Assembly (NCBI GenBank): GCA_911728455.2
Contig: OU452233.1
Coordinates: 19,122,426 to 19,186,425, forward strand
Source: Marthasterias glacialis
Lineage: Eukaryota; Echinodermata; Asteroidea; Forcipulatida; Asteriidae
DNA: 64,000 nucleotides
Reading direction: 5' to 3'
Below, in pieces: positions 56,201 to 64,000 of the stretch (its first letter is position 1; the number at the start of each line of letters is the position of its first letter). A model generated the notes under the pieces. The model had not been told where the DNA came from. It searched no databases and saw only the letters and a list, made by a program, of their open reading frames with translations. The translations under genes were made by a program, and so were the position numbers.

Positions 56201-56813
56201 ACCCAATCATCATCTTATATCAGTTTGATGTGGCCTGGTCATCTCTCGTAGTTGTGGTTATCATAACCGCTGTAGTGTAGCTCTTTAGGGGCTAATTTAG
56301 CCCCATAAATTGTGCCAATATGCTGGACTCCCTCCGCTTCTTGGGAGTCCAGCGCATTGGCACAATTTATGGGGCTAGGGCTAATAAAGGGACATGACAA
56401 CAGGGCTACGAAATAGTAAGATTATCACAGCCAACTCTGACTACCCCAACTTACTTAGTTGCCTGAGTAATGCCCCCACCCCCCATCCCAATCCCAAATG
56501 CACACTTTTCAAAATAATAACATTCGTACTTACAACACTGTATATAGATTGACTGTCTTTCTAATGACTTCCAAACAGCTGATTTTGCGTTGCCAAGTTT
56601 TGTCTCAATCTCTCGTATTACCTCCGGGATTTGACCGTCACTGGACGATGCCGACCCATCACCATAGCCGTCCCCATCTCGTCCCGGACCGCCCGAGCCT
56701 GGAGCCGGCGACCGCAGCTGTCCATTCCACCTCTCCACTTCATGATCATCTTCTAACGAGATAGAAACTTCCTCTGGGTCCTCAGTTAGCGCTATTTCCT
56801 GGCCATCTTCCAT
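38265..56813 (-). CDS. Amino acid permease-type (Aa_trans/AAAP) transporter, 18 exons, 596 aa
   Basis: Multi-pass membrane protein; substrate unknown. Exons in order: 56534-56813, 52662-52703, 51558-51631, 50652-50720, 49336-49408, 48544-48682, 47632-47697, 46457-46580, 46104-46203, 45846-45904, 45502-45566, 44764-44919, 44167-44209, 43276-43390, 41821-41908, 40736-40805, 39809-39912, 38265-38388. All borders are GT-AG, all phases agree, and the total of 1791 bp divides by three. I start at MEDGQ (56811-56813). An acidic, Gly/Ser-rich cytosolic N-tail of about 93 residues precedes TM1, which has ILGTGILGLP (about 101-110), the amino acid permease signature. Later helices include FVSILISYALAGSEAYAQ, VIPVFVWVLTLAIVFAQ and GGVVNIMPMMYARLEF. 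An acidic loop (exon 12) has NSS and YCE. It resembles SLC36/SLC38-type folds; I cannot name an orthologue. Confidence 0.75.
39521..39577. repeat. Compact palindrome with a third partial arm
   Basis: GCCGGACGGAACAGTTTATA is followed by TATAAACAGTTCCGTCCGG, near-perfect inverted arms of 19 bp, and then by a further GTTCCGTCCGGCT. It would form a stable hairpin in either strand. Function unknown. Confidence 0.7.
40088..40445 (-). mobile_element. tRNA-derived SINE (same family as 31150)
   Basis: In inverted orientation: AATAATAATAATA tail at 40088, then CGCCA-type core, GTACTGGGTTCTTTTACGTG, and at the far end the B-box complement GGGACTCGAACCCA near 40416. Confidence 0.75.
41088..41500 (-). 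mobile_element. tRNA-derived SINE with GCGCTTTAT-type tail
   Basis: Inverted. TAATAATAATAATATGCAG followed by TTATAAAGCGCTTTATCAC, then the shared body and the B-box complement GGGACTTGAACCCA near 41433. Confidence 0.75.
42645..42990 (+). mobile_element. tRNA-derived SINE, plus orientation
   Basis: tRNA-like head GCGGCCATGCGGTTAAGATC, B box GGTTCGAATCCCGG at about 42712, then the shared body (CCTTCGGATGGGACATTAAG). Confidence 0.75.
44345..44790. repeat. Tandem duplications of the 3' end of transporter exon 12
   Basis: Four units of about 140-146 bp start (as GATAGATCTTCAAGACACTC) at about 44345, 44484, 44630 and 44772. The rightmost is the real end of exon 12. The two middle units preserve the exon end and its GTGAGT donor (boundaries near 44474/44475 and 44620/44621). 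The leftmost has lost the donor. C-homopolymers of variable length sit in each unit. Confidence 0.9.
45075..45300. mobile_element. Second SINE-like family
   Basis: Contains GGAGGAAAACCCCAAATGGG, CCAATCCACATGCAAGGCTC and the B-box complement GGATTCGAACCAGGG near 45236. A different body from the 31150 family. Confidence 0.6.
46614..46912. mobile_element. MITE with CTGTTTCAGACTG inverted ends and TAA target repeats
   Basis: Inverted ends AACCTGTTTCAGACTG...CTCCAGAGT and ACTCTGGAG...CAGTCTGAAACGGGTG, flanked by TAA at 46611-46613 and 46913-46915. A 3-bp TAA duplication is typical of PIF/Harbinger-type elements. Lies in the intron between transporter exons 8 and 7. Confidence 0.8.
49540..49760 (+). 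mobile_element. SINE-like repeat in a transporter intron
   Basis: Reads TTGGATCCCAGCTACCGCC, ATTGAGCAAGACAGCTAACC and CTTCTCTTCACCCAGGAGGG, resembling a diverged tRNA-derived SINE with body unlike the 31150 family. Boundaries approximate. Confidence 0.4.
49761..52661. other. Transporter introns between exons 5 and 2
   Basis: Holds exons at 50652-50720 and 51558-51631. Otherwise AT-rich DNA with poly-T and A-rich runs. No other feature recognised. Confidence 0.6.
53380..53760. repeat. Dispersed repeat, copy 1 (paired with 55470)
   Basis: Shares long similar stretches with 55470-55810, including CCTGTGAAAAT.TCAGC, TTTTGGATCTTATTT and ACGATAACACTTCAGGCAGA. Both copies lie in intron 1 of the transporter in the same orientation. 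Identity unknown. Confidence 0.75.
53892..54153. mobile_element. 262-bp MITE with about 46-bp inverted ends, TA target
   Basis: Left end GACTGATCCATTAAGCCCCG and right end complement GGCTGATCCATTAAGCCCCA, with similarity continuing through GACCAATCACAG on both sides. Flanked by TA at 53890-53891 and 54154-54155, as for Tc1/mariner-like elements. Each arm carries a CCAAT motif. Confidence 0.85.
54843..55125. mobile_element. piggyBac-like MITE flanked by TTAA
   Basis: Inverted ends CACGTTGACTGCCG and CGGCAGTCAAAGTG, immediately flanked by TTAA at 54839-54842 and 55126-55129. TTAA is the target of piggyBac transposases, and the ends resemble piggyBac termini. No ORF, hence non-autonomous. Confidence 0.8.
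55470..55810. repeat. Dispersed repeat, copy 2 (paired with 53380)
   Basis: Diverged partner of 53380-53760 in the same orientation, separated by the TA- and TTAA-flanked MITEs. Confidence 0.75.
55846..56054. mobile_element. 209-bp MITE with CAGGGGCGGATCCAGG ends
   Basis: Terminal inverted repeat CAGGGGCGGATCCAGG (inverted copy ends at 56054), with GTCAT directly repeated at 55841-55845 and 56055-56059. The CAGGGGCG-type end is common in hAT-like MITEs, but those make 8-bp target duplications and only 5 bp match here. Confidence 0.75.
56299..56376. repeat. Long hairpin, 34-bp arms and 10-nt loop
   Basis: AGCCCCATAAATTGTGCCAA at 56299 is matched inverted by TTGGCACAATTTATGGGGCT ending at 56376. 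Arms extend to GCTGGACTCCC with only about two or three mismatches. Located in transporter intron 1, some 160 bp downstream of exon 1. Confidence 0.85.
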
Positions 56814-57616
56814 CACAACTACCCCCGTCTGGTAAAGAAGAATTCGGTGGGATACTAGTCATTCGTTTGGGGGTAAAATCTGCTGGAATACGATGGAGAT
56901 TATTCCGTATCGGAATGGAAATTTCGTTATCGTGGAAAGAACCTACTCAACATAAACTTGACAGGTGGATTTGGTTGAGCGCCCTCATGTGACCATTTCT
57001 AATTATGTTTACATAGTATAGTCTGATACTTAAATATAAATTTAATCCAGTATGGAATAATCTCATAAATGTGTCTGGGTACAATACTATATTTCACCCT
57101 TCCTTTCACATGTTTCTGATTTTGTTCCGCACGGCATCAAAATACGTCCGTCATTTCACCCCGTTTGCATTTGTAAATCCTCTCAATTTTCAGTGTGGTA
57201 AGTAATTAAATAAAGGCTTGATTTTCTGCAATTTCATGTATTAATATTGTGGTTATACCGTATGGGTTTTTAATCGGACATCGAAGACCTAGAGAGCCTC
57301 TAGCCAGAGCTGGTTTCCTGTTTGAGTGAGCGAACGCAGACCGCCTACAGCAGGCCGTGGTATCCGAGGATTCTGCGGCGACAATTAAAGGAGATGGTGA
57401 CAACCAGTTGGACTACGATCGAGATTTGACCACCCCAAAATACAAGCTCCCTGGCTCTAGTTTACGTTTTGAAGAACAGCGAGTACATCCGTGTTTATTT
57501 TCAATTTGTTGATTTAAATTTATTGTTCCTTTGAAAAAAATTCGTTTTGCAATGAATGTCCCCCTAATAATGAATACCAAATTTTGTATTGATTTGATTC
57601 TTATTTAGTCTCAAGC
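56814..57616. promoter_or_regulatory. Shared head-to-head region of the transporter and ESD
   Basis: About 800 bp separate the two start codons. An AG acceptor (TTATTTAG, ending 57608) lies nine bases before the ESD ATG, and a candidate donor GTGGTAAGTA lies near 57195, so ESD probably has a non-coding first exon inside this region. Bidirectional promoter use is inferred from geometry only. Confidence 0.4.
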
Positions 57617-60600
57617 ATGGCAACCACCGTAACAGAGATCTCCAGTACAAAAAGCTTTGGAGGATGGCAGAAGTTCTTCAAACATGAAAGGTATTTTCAG
57701 TTACTGCAATCATCCTTTTTTATATTTATTGTTGCTTTCATTATAAAAAGTGTTGTTTATCAGTAGTAAACGTAAGTTGTTCTAATAAAACGGTAACTTA
57801 AGTACTACACAACTCAGCTGGTGAGTTAAGCCTTAAGGTTTTGTGTTTATTTTAAACTGAGTTTTACAAAACATTTTGTTTATAATCCAGAGAAGTCAAG
57901 TTTATTATCAGTCCCTTTGGATTGACAAGCATACTTCATGAATGGAAATATATTTTGTACATGTAGTTTTCAAGCTTTGTGTGTGTGTGTTTTATTTTTG
58001 TATGTTGTTTAATTTGCAGTGCCGAAGTGAAGTGCTCCATGAACTTTGGTATTTATCTACCAGTAGAAGCAGAGACTGAGAAACTTCCTGTGTTGTACTG
58101 GTTGTCAGGTGAGGATAGGACCCTGAGATTTATAGACCTTGAATTATACAAAGGCCATTATCTCCGATACCTTGGGCTCTGTGAAGTGGCGTAGTGAGGG
58201 GATGGTTGGGGGAAAGTAGGCGATTCCCATCCCTTAGTTGCGATGATCGTAACCCTCCTTCCCAACAGTCAGAGATTGTCGAGAAGGATTACATTTACAA
58301 TCATCACAGCCACCCCTCCCCCTCCTTCCTTCATCCTAGCTTAGTTGAAAAAGCAGGTATAGAGTGCTCAGAATGATTATGACAAAGGGTTATTTGCAGC
58401 ATTTTGAGTGGAGTGTAGTTTAGCAAGGATTGCTACAGTAACCAAACTTTGTCTAGGATGGGACTCGGGGTAGAAACTAAGACTAAGTTAAAGTCAGGAG
58501 AGAGGTTTTGAAACGTAAAACTTCAGTAACTCATTTTTCCGATCCTAGGTTTGACATGCACTGAGACAAACTTTGCTATGAAGGCAGGAGCTCAAGGTCT
58601 TGCTGCTGAGAACAAAGTCATCATAGTAACGCCGGATACCAGTCCACGTGAGTAATATGCATAGGAAAGGATCTGTGTACACCAGTGATACTAACCAAGA
58701 TATATCTAAGACCCTCTAGTCAAGACACAAATTGTGATGAAATCTTTGACTCTTTTTTCGGTGTTTAGGAGGTTGTAACATTGAAGGAGAAGACGACGGA
58801 TGGGATTTTGGAACTGGTGCCGGTTTTTACATCAACGCTACGGAAGACAAATGGAAGACAAACTACAGGATGTTTTCTTACATCACTGAAGAGGTATGAT
58901 TTGAAGATGTAAAGGTCAAAGGTTGTTCAAGGGCAAATATCAATCTTAAATATGTCTTTTTGTTTTACTTCAAGTTTTTAGCTTGCTTGGTGTCAAAGAA
59001 ATACAAATGGAAAGAAACTGTGTAAAGAAAGTATTCAAAAATACTTTCAATATTAGTAAATTATTGAGTTTGTTTGACTTCTGTTCTTACAGTTGCCCAA
59101 GATCATCAATGCAAACTTCAACACATTGCCTGATGTTATGTCCATATTTGGTCATAGGTGAGTTTGACAACAGTCATCATTTTTGACTTACTTGCAAGTC
59201 TTGTTACTTTGAAAGGAGTATTCTGGCCAGCAGTGGTCTGCTTAGTAACGGAAGAAAATGTAGCAACAAGGAAAATGAGCACGTTTGAAAAAACAAAAGT
59301 GTCTTTGAAACATTTGCAGAAAGTTGTTGAGCAGCACGTAGAGAATAAGTTTGTAATTAACTCTGGTGTTTTTGTGTTTTACCCTACACCTATTTGTGAT
59401 AAACTCTTTATACTCAGTGCTTTCCCTTGAGTCAGGTGGGATTCGAACCCATGACCCACGCCAGTTCTAGGAAGGATGTCATGCCTTACATTAGACCACA
59501 GTGCTTGCTCAGTGCCAAGAGACCAGTTCGAATCCTGTATAACTCTATGGTGTTTTCATGAATGTTTGATTGTTTCTCTCTGTATTTTCAGCATGGGAGG
59601 ACATGGTGCGTTGGTTTGTGCTCTGAAAAACCCAGGAAAGTACAGAGTAAGTGCATTTATTAAGAATCTTTGCATCAAATTTATATTTCTTGATTGATGA
59701 AAAATGTCAAGATCCATTTATAGACCTTATGCATTGACGTAACCCCGCCGCCATCTTGGAGGTAAAACAGTGAAGATTCAATGGAAACGCGCATCTATGT
59801 ATGTGCAGGGCAGAGGATGAACCAATGAGCAACTTTCTTTTGACCTCTGGCCAAGAGCACCCTACTCAAATGACGTCATGTGCATGAGGTCTAGTGGAAG
59901 ACTGACTGTGATAAACGATAGCATTTCTTTCATCAGTTTTCATTTTCCTCTCTGTTAGTCTGTGTCTGCTTTTGCACCAATCTGTAACCCGATGCAGTGT
60001 CCATGGGGACAGAAAGCTTTCAATGGTTACCTTGGAACTAATCAAGAAACATGGAAGGTAAGTTTGCTGGAGTTGCTGAGGTTAGATCAAACCTCATGTA
60101 TTGTGGTGGAATCTTTCAAAGATTTAACTGGACATTTGTGAAGCATTAGAACCTAGATTTTAATAAAATAAAAACTATGTAAATTTGTATAGTGCTGGTA
60201 TCTGTCAACTTATAAATGCTCAGGGCGCTTTGAAAATATAACAACCACACTGGTAACATGAAAGAGCAAAGCAAGTTAACAAAATAAGTTCATAAATACA
60301 GTTCAAAAACATCCTTGAAGAAGGACTTGAAACTTGGCAAAGATGGAGAAAGACGCACATCAGATGGGAATGTGTTCCAGAAGGTGGCTACAGCAAATCT
60401 AAAGGAACCATGCAAACTTTTTGGGTGGGTGGGGTGGGGGTAAAAAGAATAGAAATTGGGAAAATTTGTATTGGAACATTTTGTGGGAACTAATAAGGAA
60501 GTGTCTATAACAGCCTTTTGTCGGACAAACAGTTGGAATTTATGAACTATCCTAAACTAATGGCTACCCATAATGGACTCATCAAAATCTACAAAATCAT

Positions 60601-61962
60601 ATCTTTGGTTTGTGAATAGATCTTTAATTCTTGGAATGCAAAAAGTGGCAATGACCCTAGCACGGTCTTTCTCAAACGACCATATTTGTTTTTGTTTTGT
60701 TTTTAATTGTAGGAGTACGATTCATGTGAGTTGGTCAAGAGCTACCAGGGTCCACCTCTTGATATACTCATTGATCAGGTGAGTTGTATTCTTTGATTCA
60801 GGTTTAAAACTCATGGATCAGATATGTTTATATTGTTAATCATGAAGAGTTTCGGACGTACTATTAACAATGAAAGTAGTTCCGGTCAGCCGTCCCAAGA
60901 TGCATTGGTATGAATGCTAGAGGAAGTTGGCGTTCAGTTAGCTCTTGTTGGGGGTTCACCCGGATGAGCATAACTGGGTCGACCTGGGCAAACTAATCCA
61001 ACGCACCCAGTATAAGTTTGATATAAACGTGCAACAAATCTGGAATTTTTGTTACCAATGCATTAAAAAAGATTGTCTTAGTTAAAAAATAAGTCAATAA
61101 TTTTGCAGCATTTATTAATTATAAAACATATCGATTATGACAGTGTGATATCGCACCACATAACAACCCTATTGGTTGATCTAGATCTGCACTTCATGAC
61201 TATTCATGAACTGGTACTTTGTTTTTTGGTTTCAGGGTAAGGCAGATAAGTTCTTACTGGAGTCTCAGTTATTGCCTGATAATATGGTAGCTGCTTGTGC
61301 TGCTAGTAAGATGCCAATCACTCTGCGGATGCAAGAGGTAAGACGTTAAAAACAAATCCTCCCTAAGATCCATCAAGGCCCTCAATCCCAAAAAAAATGT
61401 TGTAAAATATGTATGGAAAATTTCAGAAAAAGTTTGCTGTTGAAAATTATGGCTGGTCTTTCTAACTTTCCAAAGAGAGTTGGTCATTACTTGGGTAAAA
61501 TAGTTGGTGGAAATGTGCCATTGTCAAGATTATTGGTAGAGTCTACTATTATTGGCATAATATTTAGGGTTAAAGGTCAAATAAATCACAAAATACAAGT
61601 GGGAACTGCTGGTGTACTGCCTACTTGTTAGTGGAGGGTACTGCTTACCTCCAGCTGTGTTCAACATACTAGTAATACTTTATTTTGGTTTACCTAAAAC
61701 TATGAATAAAAAGTACTTATCCTCCACCAATTTATTTGCTATCTCTGCTTCTGAATAACGCCTAAAGAAAATGGAGACAAAGTATGAAATAATTAGTGTT
61801 TTTTAAAAGCGCTTTGTTCTTCATACTTGTAGGAATGTATTATTAAAATAATGGTTTTAATTTGATCCGCCTCCTTCTCAGGGTTATGACCACAGCTATT
61901 ACTTCATTGCTTCATTCATGAAAGACCACATCAAGCATCATATGAGGTACCTCAGTGCATGA
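57617..61962 (+). CDS. ESD: S-formylglutathione hydrolase (esterase D), complete
   Basis: Cytosolic serine hydrolase that splits S-formylglutathione into glutathione and formate in formaldehyde detoxification. Ten exons: 57617-57690, 58020-58108, 58549-58647, 58769-58893, 59093-59157, 59592-59646, 59959-60057, 60713-60778, 61236-61337, 61882-61962. They total 855 bp and encode 284 residues (human 282). All borders are GT-AG. The nucleophile Ser151 sits in GHSMGG with its codon split between exons 5 and 6. Asp228 (QGKADKF) and His262 (GYDHSYYF) complete the triad. [23 protein letters not shown] and [14 protein letters not shown] are family signatures. The protein begins [16 protein letters not shown] and ends RYLSA. 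Intron 6 holds a MITE and intron 5 a SINE-like piece. Confidence 0.98.
59415..59545 (-). mobile_element. tRNA-like SINE fragment in ESD intron 5
   Basis: CAGGTGGGATTCGAACCCAT near 59435 is the complement of a tRNA B box, followed by tRNA-like AGACCACAGTGCTTGCTC. No intact cloverleaf was derived, so this is not called a tRNA gene. Confidence 0.45.
59721..59893. mobile_element. Second copy of the 173-bp GACGTCAT MITE
   Basis: Starts TAGACCTTATGCATTGACG and ends ATGACGTCATG...GAGGTCTA. Same length as 19506-19678 with many substitutions inside, so it is an older or separate insertion of the same family. It lies in ESD intron 6. Confidence 0.85.
60150..60450. repeat. Retroelement-like fragment in ESD intron 7
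   Basis: Contains TGTATAGTGCTGGTATCTGT, CTCAGGGCGCTTTGAAAATA and GAATGTGTTCCAGAAGGTGG. The GCGCTTTG-type motif recalls the tail of the SINE at 41088. Not identified further. Confidence 0.35.
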
Positions 61963-64000
61963 GGATCCAGTGACATCATCATGACCTCATGGCGACCCAA
62001 ATGATTATGGTAAAATTCCTATGTGACTAACAGAAATCACAGTGAGCAGATATTCATAACTTAATGGAATAGTGCTGGTTTTAGATCAAATTGGTCTTGG
62101 AAGATCGGATCTGTCAGATCATGTTCTATGATTCAAAACAAGATTTCAATCAAGAAGTACTTTCCTAGAAGCCAATAGTCCACATTAAAAATATAATAAT
62201 TTTCTTGATATCCTATTTGACAATAGAACACGCTGTCATTTAAATGTAAAACAATGGGAGATGTGTAATTTGGACACTTAAATTTTTAAATTTCCAGTAA
62301 AATCAGATGTACTTTTTTTTTTTAAATCATTACTTCAGCCTTGCATTGAAATCATACATACAATAATTTAAATTCAATTCAATTCGAAAATGGTTTATCA
62401 AATACATAGTATTATTGTGAGTTAATTTCATGAGGAAAGACCTTTCTATTAAGAATAAGTTTTAAATGAGGAAAACCTCGGTGGTGGGATAACATTTTAT
62501 TTAAAGTGAGTCAATCCCCTTAAAGAGGTTGGACCTGCTGCCTCTTCACAATGCTCTTAATAGTTCCAATCCAAAGGAAAGTATTCTCTGCCCAGTAAAT
62601 ATCGCCCTCTATTGAGATACATGTTGAGATACATCCAGCCTCATTGAACGAATGACGAAATGTTCCTGTCAAAAACGATTCAAAATAACATTTTAATACC
62701 TGAAAATCGGTTATTAGGTTATATAAGTAATGTGTCATTTCTCGTTGAAATAATAAATTATGCAACAAAATTTATGTGAATTTCTCAAAGACATGTGAGT
62801 TGCTGGTCACTAAATTTGCAACTGCTTTTGTTTTGTTTTAAATTTGTCTTAACTTGAATTTAAAGAGGGAAAAACAGTAAATCTGTCTCCCAAAATTGAA
62901 AATTTAATTCAAATTGTGTAAGCAATTTCTTTTATGGCTTTATGAAAATGTGATAGTAACAAAATCAGACGTAACTTTGTAAGTTTTAATACCCAAAATA
63001 GCAACTACGCTTATTTCTTGTTCAAATATATCTGCATTTTGGTGCCAATAAAATCAAGAAACAACCACAAGTAAAACATTTGCATTAATTCCTTCTCTTG
63101 GCCAAGAGGTTTATCATGAGGCCATTTCTGTCTCCTCATTTCAACTTTATGTTAAGCACGAAAGTGTAGTCCGGCGCCTTTTTAGTAAATTGATCATCAG
63201 TATTCATGAGTCCTTATATGCAGACGGGGAACATGACAAAGCCAGTGGTTGTATGATTAAGGTTGAAATTGCTGACTTGTTAGGAATGTATATGAGAAAT
63301 CTACTTTCGGAATCTTAGTTCAAACCGGTTTTAATGCTTTTCGGACGAGTCAATTCATACATTGCCTCTAGTTTTCAATAAAAACTGCGTGTGCAGCAAA
63401 CATTTGAAATTTGCAGCATATTAAATGAATACTGGTGCGAGAAACTGAAGAAAAAACAGTTGATGTTTCGTCAGGGGTGTGCGGTGTGTTCACAAAAAGA
63501 AATTATTTTAAAACAATTTTCTCACGTCTGGGAGTATTTTAGATGGAAATTTGTCACAGAATATTTGGATTGTATATTAAGTTCAGAACGAGTAAACAGT
63601 CGATACAAAATCGTCAAATTGAATCGTGTCTTGTGCCACAGGCCGTTTTTCAAACCACTGCTTATTTACTTCAGCTTAAAGTCCTGTCCTGAAATTGTAC
63701 GTTTTCAAAATAACTGATTGAGTCCAAGACGGCGCCCAGCTGGAGCAAGAGTTTAAAAAAGGGTCACAAAATAGTATTTTTATTATGTTTCTCGAATACT
63801 AGTATTGGGGGGGGGGTTCCTTTCCACAAACCAAAGTGATTCAATTAACTTTGGGTCAATGCAATTGAAACTTGATTTACAAAATTCAAGTGATTGCTTT
63901 ATTTTCTTACATGATGTCAATCACCAACTTTGAAATTATTTTACAAATTAATGATCTATTGTAATCCAGTAAAATACTGTAAAACAGCTGCTAAAATATT
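61963..64000. other. ESD 3' UTR and unassigned flank
   Basis: AT-rich DNA. A 108-codon plus-strand ORF at 63391-63717 has no signal peptide, membrane helix or family motif that I can see and is not called a gene. A G-run occurs near 63808. Nothing else was recognised. Confidence 0.6.

Noticed and set aside
56451-56533. Continuation of the first transporter ORF past residue 93
   Set aside because: A strong GTAAGT donor at 56533/56534 and phase agreement with the next 17 exons show that this part is intron.
63391-63717. 108-codon plus-strand ORF near the window end
   Set aside because: No recognisable domain, signal or splice context; length is within chance for this AT-rich region.

Overview
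This is eukaryotic nuclear DNA from an animal. Genes are split by GT-AG introns, intergenic DNA is AT-rich, and there are many short inverted-repeat elements, tRNA-derived SINEs and satellites. The invertebrate-like repeats, an intronless family of rhodopsin-class receptors in tandem, and animal-type PCCA and ESD genes suggest a marine invertebrate. An echinoderm is my best guess, by analogy with the known intronless chemosensory-type GPCR expansions of sea urchins and sea stars. The species cannot be fixed from sequence alone.

Region 1 (1-22 kb): a tandem array on the minus strand of near-identical class A GPCRs, called R1-R10 from left to right. R1 is cut by the window edge, R6 is a 5'-truncated fragment, and an eleventh relic of only a start region lies near 20.4 kb. 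Each coding sequence is one exon of about 311-320 codons. Most copies have a TATA-like box 35-38 bp upstream of the ATG, and every copy whose 3' end is in the window has a GT splice donor just after the stop. Sequence differences concentrate in extracellular loops 2 and 3, and promoters and bodies are mosaic. The spacers hold 101-bp and 118-bp tandem repeats and a MITE.

Region 2 (23.2-30.8 kb): nine exons of PCCA (propionyl-CoA carboxylase alpha) on the plus strand, encoding about the C-terminal 325 residues including the biotin domain. The upstream exons are not seen, so the whole receptor array appears to sit antisense inside one PCCA intron. PCCA introns here hold a 75-bp repeat array and a 14-bp minisatellite of about 59 units.

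Region 3 (31-38 kb): intergenic DNA between the convergent PCCA and transporter genes. It is dominated by a satellite of twelve 317-bp monomers, each containing a 207-bp fold-back element with 33-bp terminal inverted repeats.

Region 4 (38.3-56.8 kb, minus strand): an 18-exon gene that I could join into one 596-residue reading frame. It encodes a multi-pass membrane protein of the amino acid permease (Aa_trans/AAAP) type. Its introns carry at least five MITE-like elements, several SINEs, and tandem duplications of the 3' end of exon 12 together with its splice donor.

Region 5 (57.6-62 kb, plus strand): a complete 10-exon ESD gene (S-formylglutathione hydrolase, 284 residues), head-to-head with the transporter across about 0.8 kb. 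No gene was recognised in the last 2 kb.
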